From Oxyruncus cristatus (lineage: Eukaryota > Chordata > Aves > Passeriformes > Cotingidae): DNA of 64,000 nucleotides. Numbering within the stretch: position 1 is the first letter of the stretch; each line of letters starts with the position of its first letter. Below the pieces are notes generated by a model. That model did not search any database, had not been told where the DNA came from, and saw only the letters and a program-made list of their open reading frames with translations. The stretch spans positions 241,853-305,852 of the forward strand of contig VXAY01005685.1 in NCBI GenBank assembly GCA_013399855.1, given 5' to 3'. Positions 1 to 13,400 of this stretch are shown here, piece by piece. The position numbers and the translations under genes are program-made.

Positions 1-205
<205 letters not shown>

Positions 206-1268
206 AATCATTTAATGAAAAGAAAAATAAAAAAAAAAGGATTACCCCATCTTTTCTAGCTCACAGTTTTTTTAGAACACTCGTGGAGCACCAAACAGTC
301 TGCTCTGTTGATAAAATAGCCTTTGCCTTTTGGGTGTGAACACTGTAACCAGCTTTTACAACCATTTAAAAGAACTGCAAACACTAGGATTACTGATCTT
401 ACATAGGCAGATGCTGCGAGCTGCTGATATGTAAGCTTCATTTTTCCTGACAACAAGCAAAAGGATCTACGTGACACAGCGATCATTGTGAGAAAACTGG
501 CTGGAATGAGAATGCAATGCCAGCATCTGCCATTGCCTTCAGGGGAGCAGCTGGTATAGGCTCCATTTAGAAGTTTCCCTGTATCATAGAGGATTCAGAG
601 GTCTAAAAAGCAGGCAGTGGCATCTTGTACAATAGGCTGTGTTGGCCCCTTGTTACTTGCTCAAAAACACTCTTAAAGAATCAGTTTGCAAGTGACTGTG
701 TTGAGGGAAGTGAATGTAACTGGTTAATGACTTGTCTAATATCTGCATTCAACAGTCTTCTGGGAGAATAATATAAAAAAAGAAGAACCCAAACAAGCCA
801 CGAACCCGCACAGGATTTCATGAATTGGTAACGACATCACCGTGCCAGCTGCAGCAGATTGTTGAAGGAAGTCCAAACCGGAGACATGTGCTTCTGACTG
901 GGTGGTTGGAAGTTGTCTCAGCTCTTGAGTATTTTGCTGGAGGGGTAGAGGTAAGGGGGAGTAGGAAAAGACCTGGTCTGTCCCTCAGGCATCTGAAATG
1001 TATGAATGAATTGCAGTTGTCCTAAGCAACCATTTAACTTCCAAACATCGTCATGAAAAAGAATGCATATGGAACAAGTTCAGTTATATTTTTGAAAGGT
1101 ATTTGTTAGTATAAGTGAGTATATATAATGCAGATATTTATGCAGAGGGAGAGAAACGATTTGTCTTAAAATTATAATATGAGCTGTGATGCAGTGGTTA
1201 AAATACTAACTTTGTACACATTCTTGAAAGTCTTGGATTGGTACCTCCAGTTTTGGTTGGTGTTACAA

Positions 1269-1274
1269 AATAAA
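1269..1274 (+). terminator. TMEM47: Possible proximal poly(A) signal AATAAA
   Basis: A canonical AATAAA hexamer, followed about 30-40 bases later by T- and GT-containing sequence (TTGTCTTCTGTATATG). It could produce a UTR of about 1.1 kb. The motif is common in AT-rich DNA, so use is unproven. Confidence 0.3.
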
Positions 1275-3166
1275 CATAAAATGGTTTGTCTTCTGTATAT
1301 GCCCTTGTACAGACTCTGTGTTATGGGAAATGCTTAAAAGTTCACATCAAGTTAAGGTAGAACTGGACAAAAAAACTACTTGCTATTCCATGTGTAATAT
1401 AATACTTACTAAAAATTCTTTTCTAAGCCTGTTGCAAATGAAAAAACTGCCGTTTTTTAAAAATCTAGTTAGGTTGTGAATGTCTCTGATCATTAAGAAT
1501 ACAGCTGAAACCCCATCATGTCCATATGAAAACATTAGCACTTCAGGAGGTAATCTCTTGTTTTTAAAAGCTGAATTTATAATGGACTGTCTGATGATTA
1601 TGTATGTCCGATTATTCCTTGCTTAGTATGTTTCCCACTTAAAACATCCAGAGACTGTACTCATGAAATGAAACCGAAGATAAAATAGGGAGAACTTTCA
1701 CATGTATTTAATCTGCATCACTTTTATTTTTGTTTACAATTTGCTCATTTGGATATTTTCAATTAATCATGAGCATATTTTTATACAATTGTAATCTTCA
1801 GAAATAACTATTTTTTTTAATGGAGAAAATTAAAATATATTCTATGTGGACCTCTGCACAAGCAGATATGCTGGGGCTGCACATCCACCTCTGCACAAAT
1901 GGTTTTGCTGGTTCCATGGAAAAGACTCCTGGATTACTGGATGTTAAGGCCACATCAATAGTGTTCATGCTGTGCCACCATTTACAGGGTGCTGAGGTTC
2001 TGCATTGACTGTGGGACCACAGGGCTGCCTTTGGGAAGTTGTTGTGCGAGTATTGCTGACGTATGAAGAAGGTTTATAAAACTCTGGGGCTCTCTGGAGT
2101 TCAATCTTTTACTACCATGGCAGCATATTCCATATCAGCAGACTTTGCAGTACCAGTGGTGATTAATTAGATTAGATGGAGCAAAATGATAGCTTGACAT
2201 GGAAGGGATTGTGTGGCAATGCCTGGAGAACAAAAAGAATGGGAGGAAAAATTATGTCCAGTAGTTTCACTGGCACCAGAGAGCGTTTGCTTTTCTTTTC
2301 CCTGAGACTGACTTAAGGCAGATATTCAGTATATAGTTAACTCTGTATCTTTCTGAACAGCTGTGTAGTTCTGCTTTTATTTAGCAGCATGGAGAACACC
2401 GTAGTTTGGCATGGGAATTAGGTTTGCATAGAGAAGCCCACTGTGAGAAGACGTCTGTACCTTTTTAAGAGGATAGTGCTTTGGTGCTGACAACGAGTGG
2501 CACTTGGTCTATGCTGACAAGAAGGTACAATGCTGAACTCATATCTTATCCACTAATTCATCAGATTATTTTTCTTTATGTAGAGTTTGAGTGAAAGCAA
2601 CTATCAGGCCTACATAGGGCAAATGCAAATGAACGGCACGTGCTCTGCAGGGCACCGGCTGTTAATGTGAAAGGTGTTCAGGCAGAACAATTTACAAACA
2701 TGAATGCCTAAAGACAAAGTTCTTTATTCTTACTTGAGTCAAAAGTTTGATTTTCAGTTTCAACATCTGCTTTTCCTCTTGAAGATGATGCAATCTATCA
2801 GGACACACCTCTCAGACTCCTCAGGCCCTTTGTGTTTGGGCATCTAGTAAGTGGACATAGGTACCTACCTTTAGCTTAGGTTGCTACTGCAGTGTCTTTT
2901 TTTTCCCCTTTACCATTGCAAATTTCAGCAAACATTCTGTTTCTGAGCACTGATCTAAAAGCAAATACAAATTTATGCTGTTTTTTTTTTTTGGCCACAA
3001 AAAAAGATGCAAATCTGTGTCTTGAGTGTACGTATGACAAATTAATAATTTTGTATGTTGTACTTGTGTCATGTCACCATTATTTCAGTTGTTGGACTTA
3101 ATCTCACTGGCAGAATGATCCTCTCCCACAACAAATCCTTTTTTTTTTTTCTTCCAAATATATATG

Positions 3167-3172
3167 AATAAA
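3167..3172 (+). terminator. TMEM47: Possible internal poly(A) signal AATAAA
   Basis: AATAAA inside an AT dinucleotide-rich stretch (3155-3182). The downstream sequence lacks a clear GT-rich element at the usual distance, which makes this weaker than the signal at 3806. Confidence 0.25.
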
Positions 3173-3609
3173 TATATATATAGCAAAGTTGCAAGCAGGG
3201 CTAGTTATTTGTATTTTTTAAGCTTAAATATACCGTCCGGTGCTGACAAATACCTAGCACCTCTTCTGGATTTCTTGCACAACTTCGTTTAGCTTTTGTA
3301 AATTTTAAAAAACAAATATAGAGAGACCTATGTGTTTGAAATATAAATGATATATATGGATTAGCATGTAACTGTATATTATTAAACATGCAATGAACTG
3401 ACTGGTAAGTGAAGTCTAATCTTATGGCTAGCAATGTAATTTATTCAGACTGTATTTTTGTACAGCGCAGTGCACACTAACCTATTGCCTCTGTGTCCTC
3501 TATAATGCCTAAAACTGTGCCTAGAAATTTCATTTATGTCTTTCAAGGAAAAAAAAAAATACTAAATGCTTCATGTTGTTGATAGTATTGGTTTTTCTGA
3601 TGTTGTTCT

Positions 3610-3619
3610 TTATTTATTT
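3610..3619 (+). promoter_or_regulatory. TMEM47: AU-rich element in the TMEM47 3' UTR
   Basis: TTATTTATTT contains overlapping ATTTA pentamers in a T-rich context. This is the usual form of an AU-rich mRNA stability element. It lies about 190 bases before the preferred distal poly(A) signal. Function is inferred from the motif only. Confidence 0.35.
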
Positions 3620-3805
3620 TTGAGAAGTGTACGGTATGTTTATTAAATGAATCCATCACAATATGGTTCGTTTTAAATGGTCATTGTTAGCAGGGAAAGA
3701 TGGATGTTTTTTTATCTGAACTTTTAAGTTTGCAGTTTTATTACCATTTCTGCATTTCACGATTTTTTGTAGCTTACATAAAGTTTTATGTGAAAAAGCA
3801 ACTGA

Positions 3806-3811
3806 AATAAA
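3806..3811 (+). terminator. TMEM47: Preferred distal poly(A) signal of TMEM47
   Basis: AATAAA at the start of a run of A, then TTGTTACACTAACAAAATG and a GT-rich element (GTGCCTGTTTTGGTCTG) about 35 bases downstream. Hexamer, cleavage region and downstream element are all present at standard distances. This makes it the best candidate for the end of the transcript, with cleavage near 3825-3840. Confidence 0.6.
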
Positions 3812-3830
3812 AAAAAAAAAAATTGTTACA

Positions 3831-5996
3831 CTAACAAAATGTGCCTGTTTTGGTCTGAGTAAAAGATGTATGTAGCTGAAATGGTGTGGGTTCCTGTTGG
3901 GCAGGCTGAGAAGGAACAGTCTGCTTAGACTAATGAATATGCCTGGTATTCAATTTTTCCATGCTAGAGGAGTCTTATCAAAATACACAGGGGGGAGAGA
4001 GGGAGGGGTTTCATTGGCAAGATTCTGGGTCTCACCTGGACATAAAGCAGTAGCACAAGGCAGGTTTCTGGGTTTCACAGAGCCCATACTGCCTTTATAA
4101 AAATGTAAGTATTGTAACATCAGAAACCCATCATGTTTTTTATGTGAAAACCGAGACCATGTGTTGAAATGAGCCCCTATACTGAGCACCTTGTTCCAGT
4201 GGGGGAATTTATTAATTTTATACAATTTTCTTTTTCACATTTCCAATAACTAATAGGTTTTTTCCTATTTTGATTCTGAAAGCTGGGTTACTTCTCATCC
4301 TGAAAAAAAAAAAAAACCCCAAACCAAACAGGTGCTATTTTTGAATCTGAAATGTGTTGTTTCAAAACTTTAAAAGGATGTTTAAAATACTGAGGACGTG
4401 ATACTATGTTTTTTCTCCTGATGCGCTGTCGTCCTCTGCATGGCTGGATACCTCTCCAGCAGGCAGGCAGCAGCCTGAGGCTGCCAGCAAAAAGCAGTAG
4501 GAGAAGGGGAGGCAAAATCCTTGGTTGGCTTCAATGGACTGTTGCAGTGAGCGAGTGCTGAGCAAATACAGGAACAAGGGTGAGGAACACAGAGTGGAAA
4601 TCAAGTGATGGAAAAGGAGTTCAGAGCAGGAAGCAAGCGTTATGGGGGTGGACGAGGATGGGAGGTATCTGAAGCTTTGTTTTCTTTTGAAATCTAAGTG
4701 CGTTGAGGGAGGATGTTCATAGGAAACTATGAATCCATAGTCACTGAGAGTGACTGAGGGAGCAAGCTGGAGGTGATGGAAGGCTTATTTCTTGACATCT
4801 GCATTAAATTCTTGTAGTCGTGGCTTTAGAATGTACAATACCCAAGGGTTTGACTTTGCCTTAATGCCCAGATTTTAGGTCATCTGTGTTCCTACGTGTT
4901 GGCACAAGGTCAGAGGGGCCCGCTGGCTTCAGGGGAAGAACTGAAGCATAGGGTGAGGGTGCCTTGCTCAAACCTTGTCTGTCCAAACACCTGGAATGAT
5001 AGGAGCGCTGGCCAGACAAGCCCTGGCAAACCCTCAGTGCACCAAAGATGTCTCAGCAATCTTGGCAGTCTTGAGTGGCATCTCACAATGTGTTTGGTAT
5101 CCACCACAAAAGTAGGTCTGCATTCTGCTGCTGAACCAGATGAAGCGTTTCTGGATGTGTGGCATGTTGTAAGCAAGAGGAAAATGTGTGAAAGATGGTG
5201 TACAAGCCCAAGTTTGTTCCTACTGAAATGCAGGTTGAACAGGAGCAAGCCTCAGAGCACTGGGTGTAAGCAACTGGTTTGAGGTCTGCAAGTGATGATG
5301 AAAACCCCAGCGTACAAACTTGGAGGAGCACACCAAAGTAAGACTTTTGGGGACTTTACATAAAGTCTTGTTAAGTTGATATTTTGCGGGTTTTTGTCTG
5401 TGGAGAGGGAGTTGCTTGTTTCTGTATCTCTCTGTTGTTCTAGTGATTTCTTGGCACTCTCTTCGTGGGAAGCAGTGGGCTTTTCTATGAGACAGTAGGT
5501 TAGAAGAGGACTCTAAAACTTCCAGGCATCCAGGAAGCCGAGTGTTTGTCTGGAATTTGATGGCAACAAGCACTGCAACCTACAGAAAGGCTGAGTTTTG
5601 TGATTTTGGGTTTTTTTCTTCCGTTCAGTTAATACTTACACCAAGTTCTTTGTTTTGTGAGGAGAAACACTGGATGCAACGAGGTGAACAACAGTAGTTC
5701 AGTGTCTTGTTAAGAGCACGTTTTGTACATAAGTCCCTCACAGTAAACTAATGTGTTCTGCAATCCAGTAGGCCATTGCCTACTCTTAGAGCGACTGGTT
5801 TGATTGTTATGTAGAAACCTCATCATTTCTATGAGGTATACATACACTGAAAGTGAATGAAATACAAGTAGTCAACTAAGTACTGAATTGTAATAACAGA
5901 ATTACAAAAGCTATTGCTTATTTTGCTCCTGCCTTCCTTTCTCACTCCGTTTTCTTTTGTTTTTTTCAGACCCATATCACACTATTTCAGAGTTAC
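3831..5996. other. Intergenic sequence, nothing recognised
   Basis: Unique sequence of mixed composition, with a poly(A) tract at 4303-4316. The part at about 4890-5580 is less AT-rich and open in several overlapping frames on both strands (up to 128 codons). No frame has recognisable domains or a consistent splice structure, so I read these as chance openings in GC-richer DNA. Confidence 0.6.
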
Positions 5997-6478
5997 ACAG
6001 AATCACAGAATGGGTCAGGTTGGAAAGGACCACAGTGGGCCATCTGGGCCAACCTCCCTGCTCAAGCAGGGTCATCCCAGAGCATATTAGCCACAGGATT
6101 GCATGCAGATGCTTCTGGAATATCTCCAGTGAGGGAGACTCCACACCCTCTCTGGGCAATCTGTTCCAGTGCTCGGTCACTGCACAGCCACGTTCTTCCT
6201 CATGTTCAGGTGGAACTTCCTGGGCATCAGTTTCTGCCTCTTGTCCTGTTGCTCAGCACCACTGAGAAGAGCCTGGTCTATCAGTTGACCTCTCAGTTGT
6301 CTCTTCTGGAGGCTGAACAGGCCCAGCTCCCTCAGCCTTTCCCCATAAGAGAGATGCTCCAGTCCCTTAATCTTTGTCACCCTCCAGTGGACCTGCGCCA
6401 GGAGCTTCATGTCCTTCTTGTACTGAGGGGCCCAGAACTGGACACAGCACTCCAGATGTGTCCTGACAATAGTGAGTT
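5997..6478 (-). mobile_element. CR1 non-LTR retrotransposon fragment, 5'-truncated
   Basis: On the plus strand the element begins with the reversed CR1 3' tail (AGAATCACAGAATGG) and continues with AGGTTGGAAAGGACC, the reverse complement of the conserved CR1 3' UTR. Read on the minus strand, 6410-6177 shows the end of the ORF2 reverse transcriptase ([33 protein letters not shown]). It continues in another frame with HWNRLPREGVESPSLEIF (about 6170-6110). The shift between these frames shows a broken, inactive copy. The 5' end is lost at about 6478, as is usual for CR1. Confidence 0.93.
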
Positions 6479-9400
6479 ATAAGATTTGATACATAAATGT
6501 ATGAATATATTAGGCCTGCCACTGCAAGAAAGTATCTAAATGGACAGAGTTAGGCAGCAGTGTTAATGGTGGACAGGAGCCAGGGACTTGTTTGTGAGGG
6601 GTTCATCTTGGTGGAAGCAACACATCCCAGAACAAAAGGAATGGTCACTTCCATGTCTCGGGAGCAGTATCTGAGTTGGGTTTGGTTCCTGACTGCACTG
6701 CAGCCTCCTCACCCTCTCTCCTATGAGAGGGAATGTAATAATTCAGCACCTTCCAGTCATAGATGCTGAGTAGTGATTTGATTTAAAATCCTGGAGTGTG
6801 AGCATTGCAACAGGCAGCTGAACTGGTTTGTGTATCTTATCGTGGTTACTGCAGTGGTACCATGTATGTTATGTCCCACTGGAGAGGCTGTACAACAGGG
6901 CAGCAGGGAGAGGAGTTGCCTGCTTACCTTTTGGACTTTGGAGGGGATCTAATCCTCTACTAAAAGGAGACTGCCCTTCCCTGTGATCAACCAAGCATGC
7001 TTGACATGGATGAGGCTTTGGAGTTCAGAGTAAAATGAACAGAGGGAGAGTACAAGTGAGCATTAAACAGGGAGCCTGCTGTCTCAGGTCAAGGTGAGAG
7101 ACATCCAGGAGAAGTAAGTGACCCGCCTGCTTGCACAAGAAACGCTCCCAGGGCCAAGCTTCAAGGGTGACAAATGCCACAGGACACACAAATGATCTGT
7201 ACTATTTCAATTCCCTGAGAGATGCTGGACTTCAAAGCAACTTCGGAGGCTTTTGTGAGCTCAAACCCTGAACTTATTCCCACTGAATGTCTGCTTCCTA
7301 TGATGCTTTTACCCTGGTAGGTGTCTTTGGTCACTATGCACCTTCTGAGTATCTCTCTGTACTGTTCTGTGCATCATATCTAAAACTCTGTCCTGAAAGC
7401 AGATGTGGGCCACTGTGCAATGGCACTAAAGCTGGGCAGGGCATGGAGGCATTTGGGATGCTCCTCAGTCCTGCCACAGATCAAGATTAGATGCAGACAG
7501 ATGTGTCTTGCTGTGAATATGAAAGTAGCTGTAACTGAGATAAATTATAACAGTACAGTGGGGTACAAAAGAATTTCTGCGGTAGCAGAGAAACCTTGGT
7601 ATATAACAATGATGAATGGATTCATAAATGCCCTCCTAAATAACAGGAGTATTTTCTGACTCAGAGCTGCTGTGGGCCTAAAATACTTACCTTTGTCTCC
7701 AAGTTGCTGTCACCAGAGGCAAAATCCGAAATTCTTTTCCTTGAGAACAAGTCATGTTTTTTTATCAGGAAATTTAATAACATTAGAATGATTTAAAATA
7801 CTTAAATGTGTTCAGGTTGTGAAGCTTCAACTCATTTGAAATAATTTCTTAGCTGGAACGTCTGTTTTGGGGTTTGGTTTCTTTTTTTTCCTTTCTACTT
7901 CTTATCTGTTTTTCACATCAATAGGAAAAAGAAAGCTGAAACATTTGAGTCACTTGGAAGTGAAGAGAATAGGAGGGCAAGGCTGAGCTTTATACTTATC
8001 TTGGAATAACAGGACTGATTTCAGCTTGACTAATTTCTTGACTAATTTCAGCTCTGTGAGCAGATAGCTCTGTAATGAAAATGTCTGAAAAAAGTGAAAT
8101 GAATAGCAACTGAGAAATAATGCCTCTCTTTCCTAAACATACACACACTTTATTTCTATCTATTCCCACTTCTTTTCTTGATGCTACAAGAAAAGGAACA
8201 TTTATTTCAGGATTTGTCCTGGTTATCTTTTGAAGTAAGTATGCTTGCTGTAGAGCTGTGTAACAAAGTAGTTGCTAAACTAATATCAGGAATTTCTAAT
8301 GGAAATGTTTAGAACACCTAATTTCCAACGCCTAATTGGAAACAAATTGTTACATCAATAAAATTTGCTTGAGGGGAAGCCAAAAGGGATTCATGTAATG
8401 AAATAGAAAGTCTTAGCTGGAGAAAATTATTTTCGCTGTGGAACATCTGAAAAGGTTTGCAGATGTTGGTTTAAAAGAAACACTATTGAATTATTCTGAA
8501 TCTTTTAACACATGGACATTTTGACATAAAGTATCATGTAACTTGCAAAAGGAAGAGGCAAAGATATTCTGAGAAGCGTGTGAACAGATTGTGCTCCATT
8601 TGTTTGAAAACAACCCTTACCTGACGAAAGTGCAATGCCATTATACTCCCTACCAAACATCTTGTAATTTTAGCACTCTTATTTTTATGGCTGTTTTCAA
8701 ATCTGTGAGAGTGTGACAACATGGTGGTTTAAGCCTCAGGTTTTAAAATGCCAGTTCTCCTGGGAACCGGAGATGCAAATCCAAACTGCCTCAACTCATC
8801 CCTTCATCCTGGCAAAGTGGATTTGATGCTTTTTGCATCTTGTGATTTGGACAAAAGCTAAACCCCCAAGAGTTTGGCTGCTCTGTGCCTGTACAAAAGA
8901 AGTCTTTGCAGCAGATGTGGGAAGCTGATGGAGTCGATGAAGCTTTTTACCCAGGAAAAAGTCTTCTGAGAAAATATATTATAATGTTGGCAGGGAAGTA
9001 TATGTAACTCTCATATCTTAGACTTATTCTACATACAGAGAAATGGAATTTCCTCGAACACATGTACATGTTTTCAAGGTATAAACTTAAAAAATCAGAA
9101 TATAAATTAGCGGAGAGTACAGGAACACTATTCTAGAATGTTGTTCACACTATTACTTTTTAACAGAGCTTAACGGAAGACAAAGTAGGTGGTCATCTTA
9201 ATAAGAAATTAGAAACAGGGAGAAAAAAATGAGAACTTCACAAACTAGTAAAAGTTTCATTATGCATGGGCTACACACCTTTTCCCACTAAAACTATTTC
9301 TGCTTTGCAAACCTTATTTTCTGAGAAATCTGAATAGATACAGGTTAATTATTTGCTTACAGTTAAGCTCTTCACACCTCTGATTCAATGTTGTGGGTCT

Positions 9401-10452
9401 CATGGAGCTGAAGCTCCTGAGAATAGTTACACTAGTTCTTTCAAAGATCCCATTTTTAGTACCGCAGCAAAAGTTTACAAAAAAGTCAGATCAGCAGCCT
9501 CTGCCTCCCAACACAGTCACATATCTGCGGAATTCAAGCAGGGTTCTCTAGAAGCTGCTAATTGCCTGTCAATCATTTGCTACACTAGCAGTTCACACGT
9601 TTTTCCTATCGACCTAGCAGATTAATAGTATAACCCAAACAAAGGAACAAAGGCTAAACTGTTCAATTGGGAAGGGTACTGTGTGGTCTTTTCAGGCCAA
9701 GATTAACAGAGAAACAGAGAAATGGTGTTCTTTGTAAAACTAAAGCTGCAGTGACCTTAACTCTGGCAAACAGACTGAATGAGTTCAGCACTATTTGCCA
9801 GCAAAACCTGAAACAGCAATGCTTAAAAAAAGAAAAAAAAGAAAAGCAAAAAAGAAAACCAAAAAGAAACCCCCCAAACCCTATATTGAAAAATCTTTCC
9901 AAGCAAAATGAAGTAAAATTAAAATTAATTAGACTTTTAGGAATCAGCAGCATAACTAAAATTATTCACTAAGCAATGTTAGAAACTCTTGACCATTATG
10001 CCACAGCCTTATACTGAATGTATTTTTAGTATCTATGTGAGTCTATTTTCAGGACAAAAACCAGCACTGTTTAAAAGAGGGTGTTTGAATTTTCCTCTGG
10101 TATCTCTGGGACTTGTATTCTTGGATTGAGGTCAATCAGAATAAGGGTACTATTATTACTGAAATTAATATTTTTATAATTACTTGAATATTCATCAAAG
10201 CTAGGCATTCCAGCTGAGACTAAGACTCTGTTGTGCTAACATCGAACCACCACCAAAAGTGAGCCTCGGAAAATTTCCAGTCCCTCCATACTCTGTAGTT
10301 TTTAGTCAAATTCATAATTAAGATGGCAGTGAGATTTTGTCTTTAAGTAGGGCAGTGCTGGATGAAAAGGGTGACTTGTGTGAGGAATGGCTGCTCCAAA
10401 AAGTGTTTTAGCTACCTTTATTGACATTTACTTAGTATAAATTAGTTACCAT

Positions 10453-10476
10453 CTGAAAGGAAAAAATTCCTTTCAG
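10453..10476. repeat. Perfect 10-bp inverted repeat
   Basis: CTGAAAGGAA (10453-10462), loop AAAA, then TTCCTTTCAG (10467-10476). Perfect pairing of both arms is seen directly. The role is unknown, and a chance origin in purine-rich DNA is possible. Confidence 0.85.
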
Positions 10477-13400
10477 CTGAAAAGAGAAAATATGCAAAAT
10501 GGGCCCCTGGTCTTCCTTCATTTCTTGAGGCAGATTTTGCTTTCAAGACTATAATGGCATATTTTCCTTTTCCTTCTTGTTCCTGCTCACCAGACCCATG
10601 TCCACAGCCTCTACTGCTCCAATACTATATTTTTCCAGAGTGCATGATAAATTTCAGTGGTTTCAGGAATCCACTACACAATTAAGCAGTTGGGAACTGA
10701 GTCTTCTCAGCCCAGAGTGTTTCAGCAGCAGAGCAGGAGGGGTGAGCACCAGCAAGAGGCAAGGGAGAGCTGGCCCCAACTGCATTGCTGCAGCCAATGC
10801 ACCACGTTGTCTCAGCCTCTGTGTTGTGACCCCTTACTTTAAGAGAACAGATATTCCTTCATTGCTGCTCTTGCCAGACCCAATTAATATCTGCTTTCCA
10901 GGCCAGATGAAACAGAAGCCCTGGAAAATGTTGAAAAGCAAAAATCAGTCAGTCTGAAACAAGAATCCGTTTTTCTTATACAGTCTGACCTAACTGGCCA
11001 CTACATACTCTCCCAAAAGGTTCACACACTTCTTATGGAAATCAGTCATTTTTCTCGCCGGTATTCTATTGCATCAGTGGCCTCAACAAACTGTGCAGTA
11101 GATGAAAATGTGGAAACTAGTCTATATTTCAAAATAATTGGTTAATAGTTCTCACAACTAAATGCTGGTCTGAAAAGGGCAAGTCAGACAGTCGTTCTGA
11201 ATATTTGGCTTTGGAATGTCAGCATAAATTATCTGTGTGACTCATAGTGCCACCATTTTTGTTCTCTGATTCTATTAATTAATTAAAATTAATAGAAAGG
11301 AATTTCTAAAATGCACCCCTAAAGGTTGGATTCAAGTTTTGTTTCCTGTGAATATTCTGTAATATTAATTTGAAATTTTTCATTGCTAGAGATATTCTAT
11401 TCAGTAAACTCATTCGACTATAAAACTTTGATGAGTTACAAGGTATCCACTCTTCAGTGGAGGATGCAAGTAGTACTATTTCATCTTCTAGTCTTAAAAA
11501 AAAAGGGAATGTTCAGCCTGGAATCAGAGCCAGGTGACTTTCAATTGCAGTCGAAAAACCTAAAGTAAAGGTATATATTAAATGCAGGTAGAGGAATATC
11601 GCAGACCTTAGAAAATCAATTGAGAAGTAATGAACATTGATGAACATATAAAACTTGCAGAAAGTCTCATTTATTCATTGTGAGCTTCAATAAAGGACAT
11701 CTCATTTGTCTGCTACAGGGCTGGAGGAGGATGGATTGCACTACATGGTGAATATTTTGCTTTGTGTTTTATTGATCTGAAAGGAAAATACAGATTGCAC
11801 TGTTGAGTATGAGCTGGATTCAAAGCCACTAAAGTCAATGAAAAGATTTCTTTTTATTTTGGGGGTTTTAGAGCAGCTAACATCTGTGAATGTAAGTTGC
11901 ACAATCGATGTAAATTGGTTACACAATCCTGAACCAAAGTGAAGAATATTCTCTCTCTGGCCCAAATGAACCGCATCTATTTCCTAACCTTTTCTTCTAT
12001 GAACATAATTGCATAGAACAAAACTTCAATCTTTAATTTAAGAGAATATCTCAGATAGGAGAGGTTATGCCTAGTCTGTGAGTGCAAATAGAGGAACGTG
12101 CATGCCTGCATCCTCCCACCTTGTCTTTCATGGATGCCTGTAGAGTTTGGGCTAGAAAAAATAAATTTTGGGCAGAATCAGTTAGGCTAGATGGGAATTT
12201 TGTCCTCAATCTTAGAAGGACCCTTCACAGATATGGGTGAAACCCTAAAATTACTGTAACTTAAACGCTAATCTGAATTGTACCAAAGGGGTTGTGCCTT
12301 GGAGTAGCAGCGCTCAAGAGTATAGTTGAAGAAAAAAACATCCTTTTTGGGAGACCAGCACGGGATGCTGAGAAAGACATGAGTGATATCAGAAAGGGTA
12401 TCCTTTGTCCCTGTGGCTGAGTCTGGTTGGAACATTCTCCAACAGGCAGAAATCAATTTTTCTTATCCTCCTCCCTCAGTGTTTGAAGAGTCTAAAGGTA
12501 AGCCTAAATCCAGAGGAAAAGAGAGACTTCCCATGTCAAAGTGCAGACAATGAAGAATGGATGCTGTTTGCTGAGACACTGTTTTTAAACATGTGTGTTC
12601 TCTATCTTTTTGTTCCTTTGATATTTTGAGGTAAGTTTTTGTTTTTTGTTTTTTGGTTTTTTTTTTGAAGAGCAAACTTTCAATAGATAATGTTTGCAAG
12701 AGCTACTGAACTCCCAGTTGCATCTGATTCTGACAGGCAGCAACTTCATTCAAAATTGCAGATTCTTCTTTGCAATGCGTACGCAAAGACTATGAGATAG
12801 CTCTTTTCCTCTTTCACCCCCTTTTTTTTTCGTTTTTATTTCAAGGTGTTGGAAAATTCTTTGTATCTCAGAGCAGCAGGACAAATTTGTCCTGATACTT
12901 GACGGGGCAAAAAGAATGACGCTGGTTTTCAGTTCCCATATGGTATAATGTGGCCTAAAATACTGGTAAAATAAGATAGATGTAGTGTACTGTGTGCTAG
13001 TAACAAATTTATCACACAACATTAAAAATTGCAAAATTAAAAATTGTATTCTTTGTTCTCTGATTTTGACAACTGCAGTTGCCTTTAGTTACTCATGATG
13101 AAATATTCTAGTTAAAGGCATCCATATGCATATTTAAAAAACCCCTTTAAACAGTCATTAGAAATCTCTCACACTGCTATTTAGTTTTTTCTGAGAATTG
13201 GTAAGTCCTGCTGTGCTTTGCTTCAGTTTTGATGTAAGTCAGAAGTGATGTGTAATTTGTTTGAGAAACTGATGAGGTTTCAGATATGTTCTATTTTTGG
13301 AGGAAGTGTAAATTAAGGCGGTTGATGAACATGTGGCTACTTGTACCTCTTCTGCTGTGTAACTCAGTAGCAGAAATGCACTTCTGGCAACAATAGAAAG

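Larger units (their letters stand above)
206..3830 (+). other. TMEM47: TMEM47 3' UTR (probable extent)
   Basis: After the TAG stop the sequence is AT-rich, has no long open frame and contains no recognisable transposon over 3.6 kb. That is unusual here, because CR1 appears regularly further on. It holds several possible poly(A) signals. The last, at 3806-3811, is followed by a GT-rich stretch. A 3' UTR of several kilobases fits what I know of mammalian TMEM47, but the extent here is inferred from signals, not from transcripts. The part at about 3430-3700 (low complexity, AU-rich element, no repeats) looks like conserved UTR. An alternative is a shorter UTR ending near 1290 or 3190. Confidence 0.6.

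Noticed and set aside
4896..5573. Cluster of open frames of 82-128 codons on both strands
   Set aside because: They overlap in conflicting frames, have no recognisable domains or splice sites, and lie in less AT-rich DNA where chance frames are longer.
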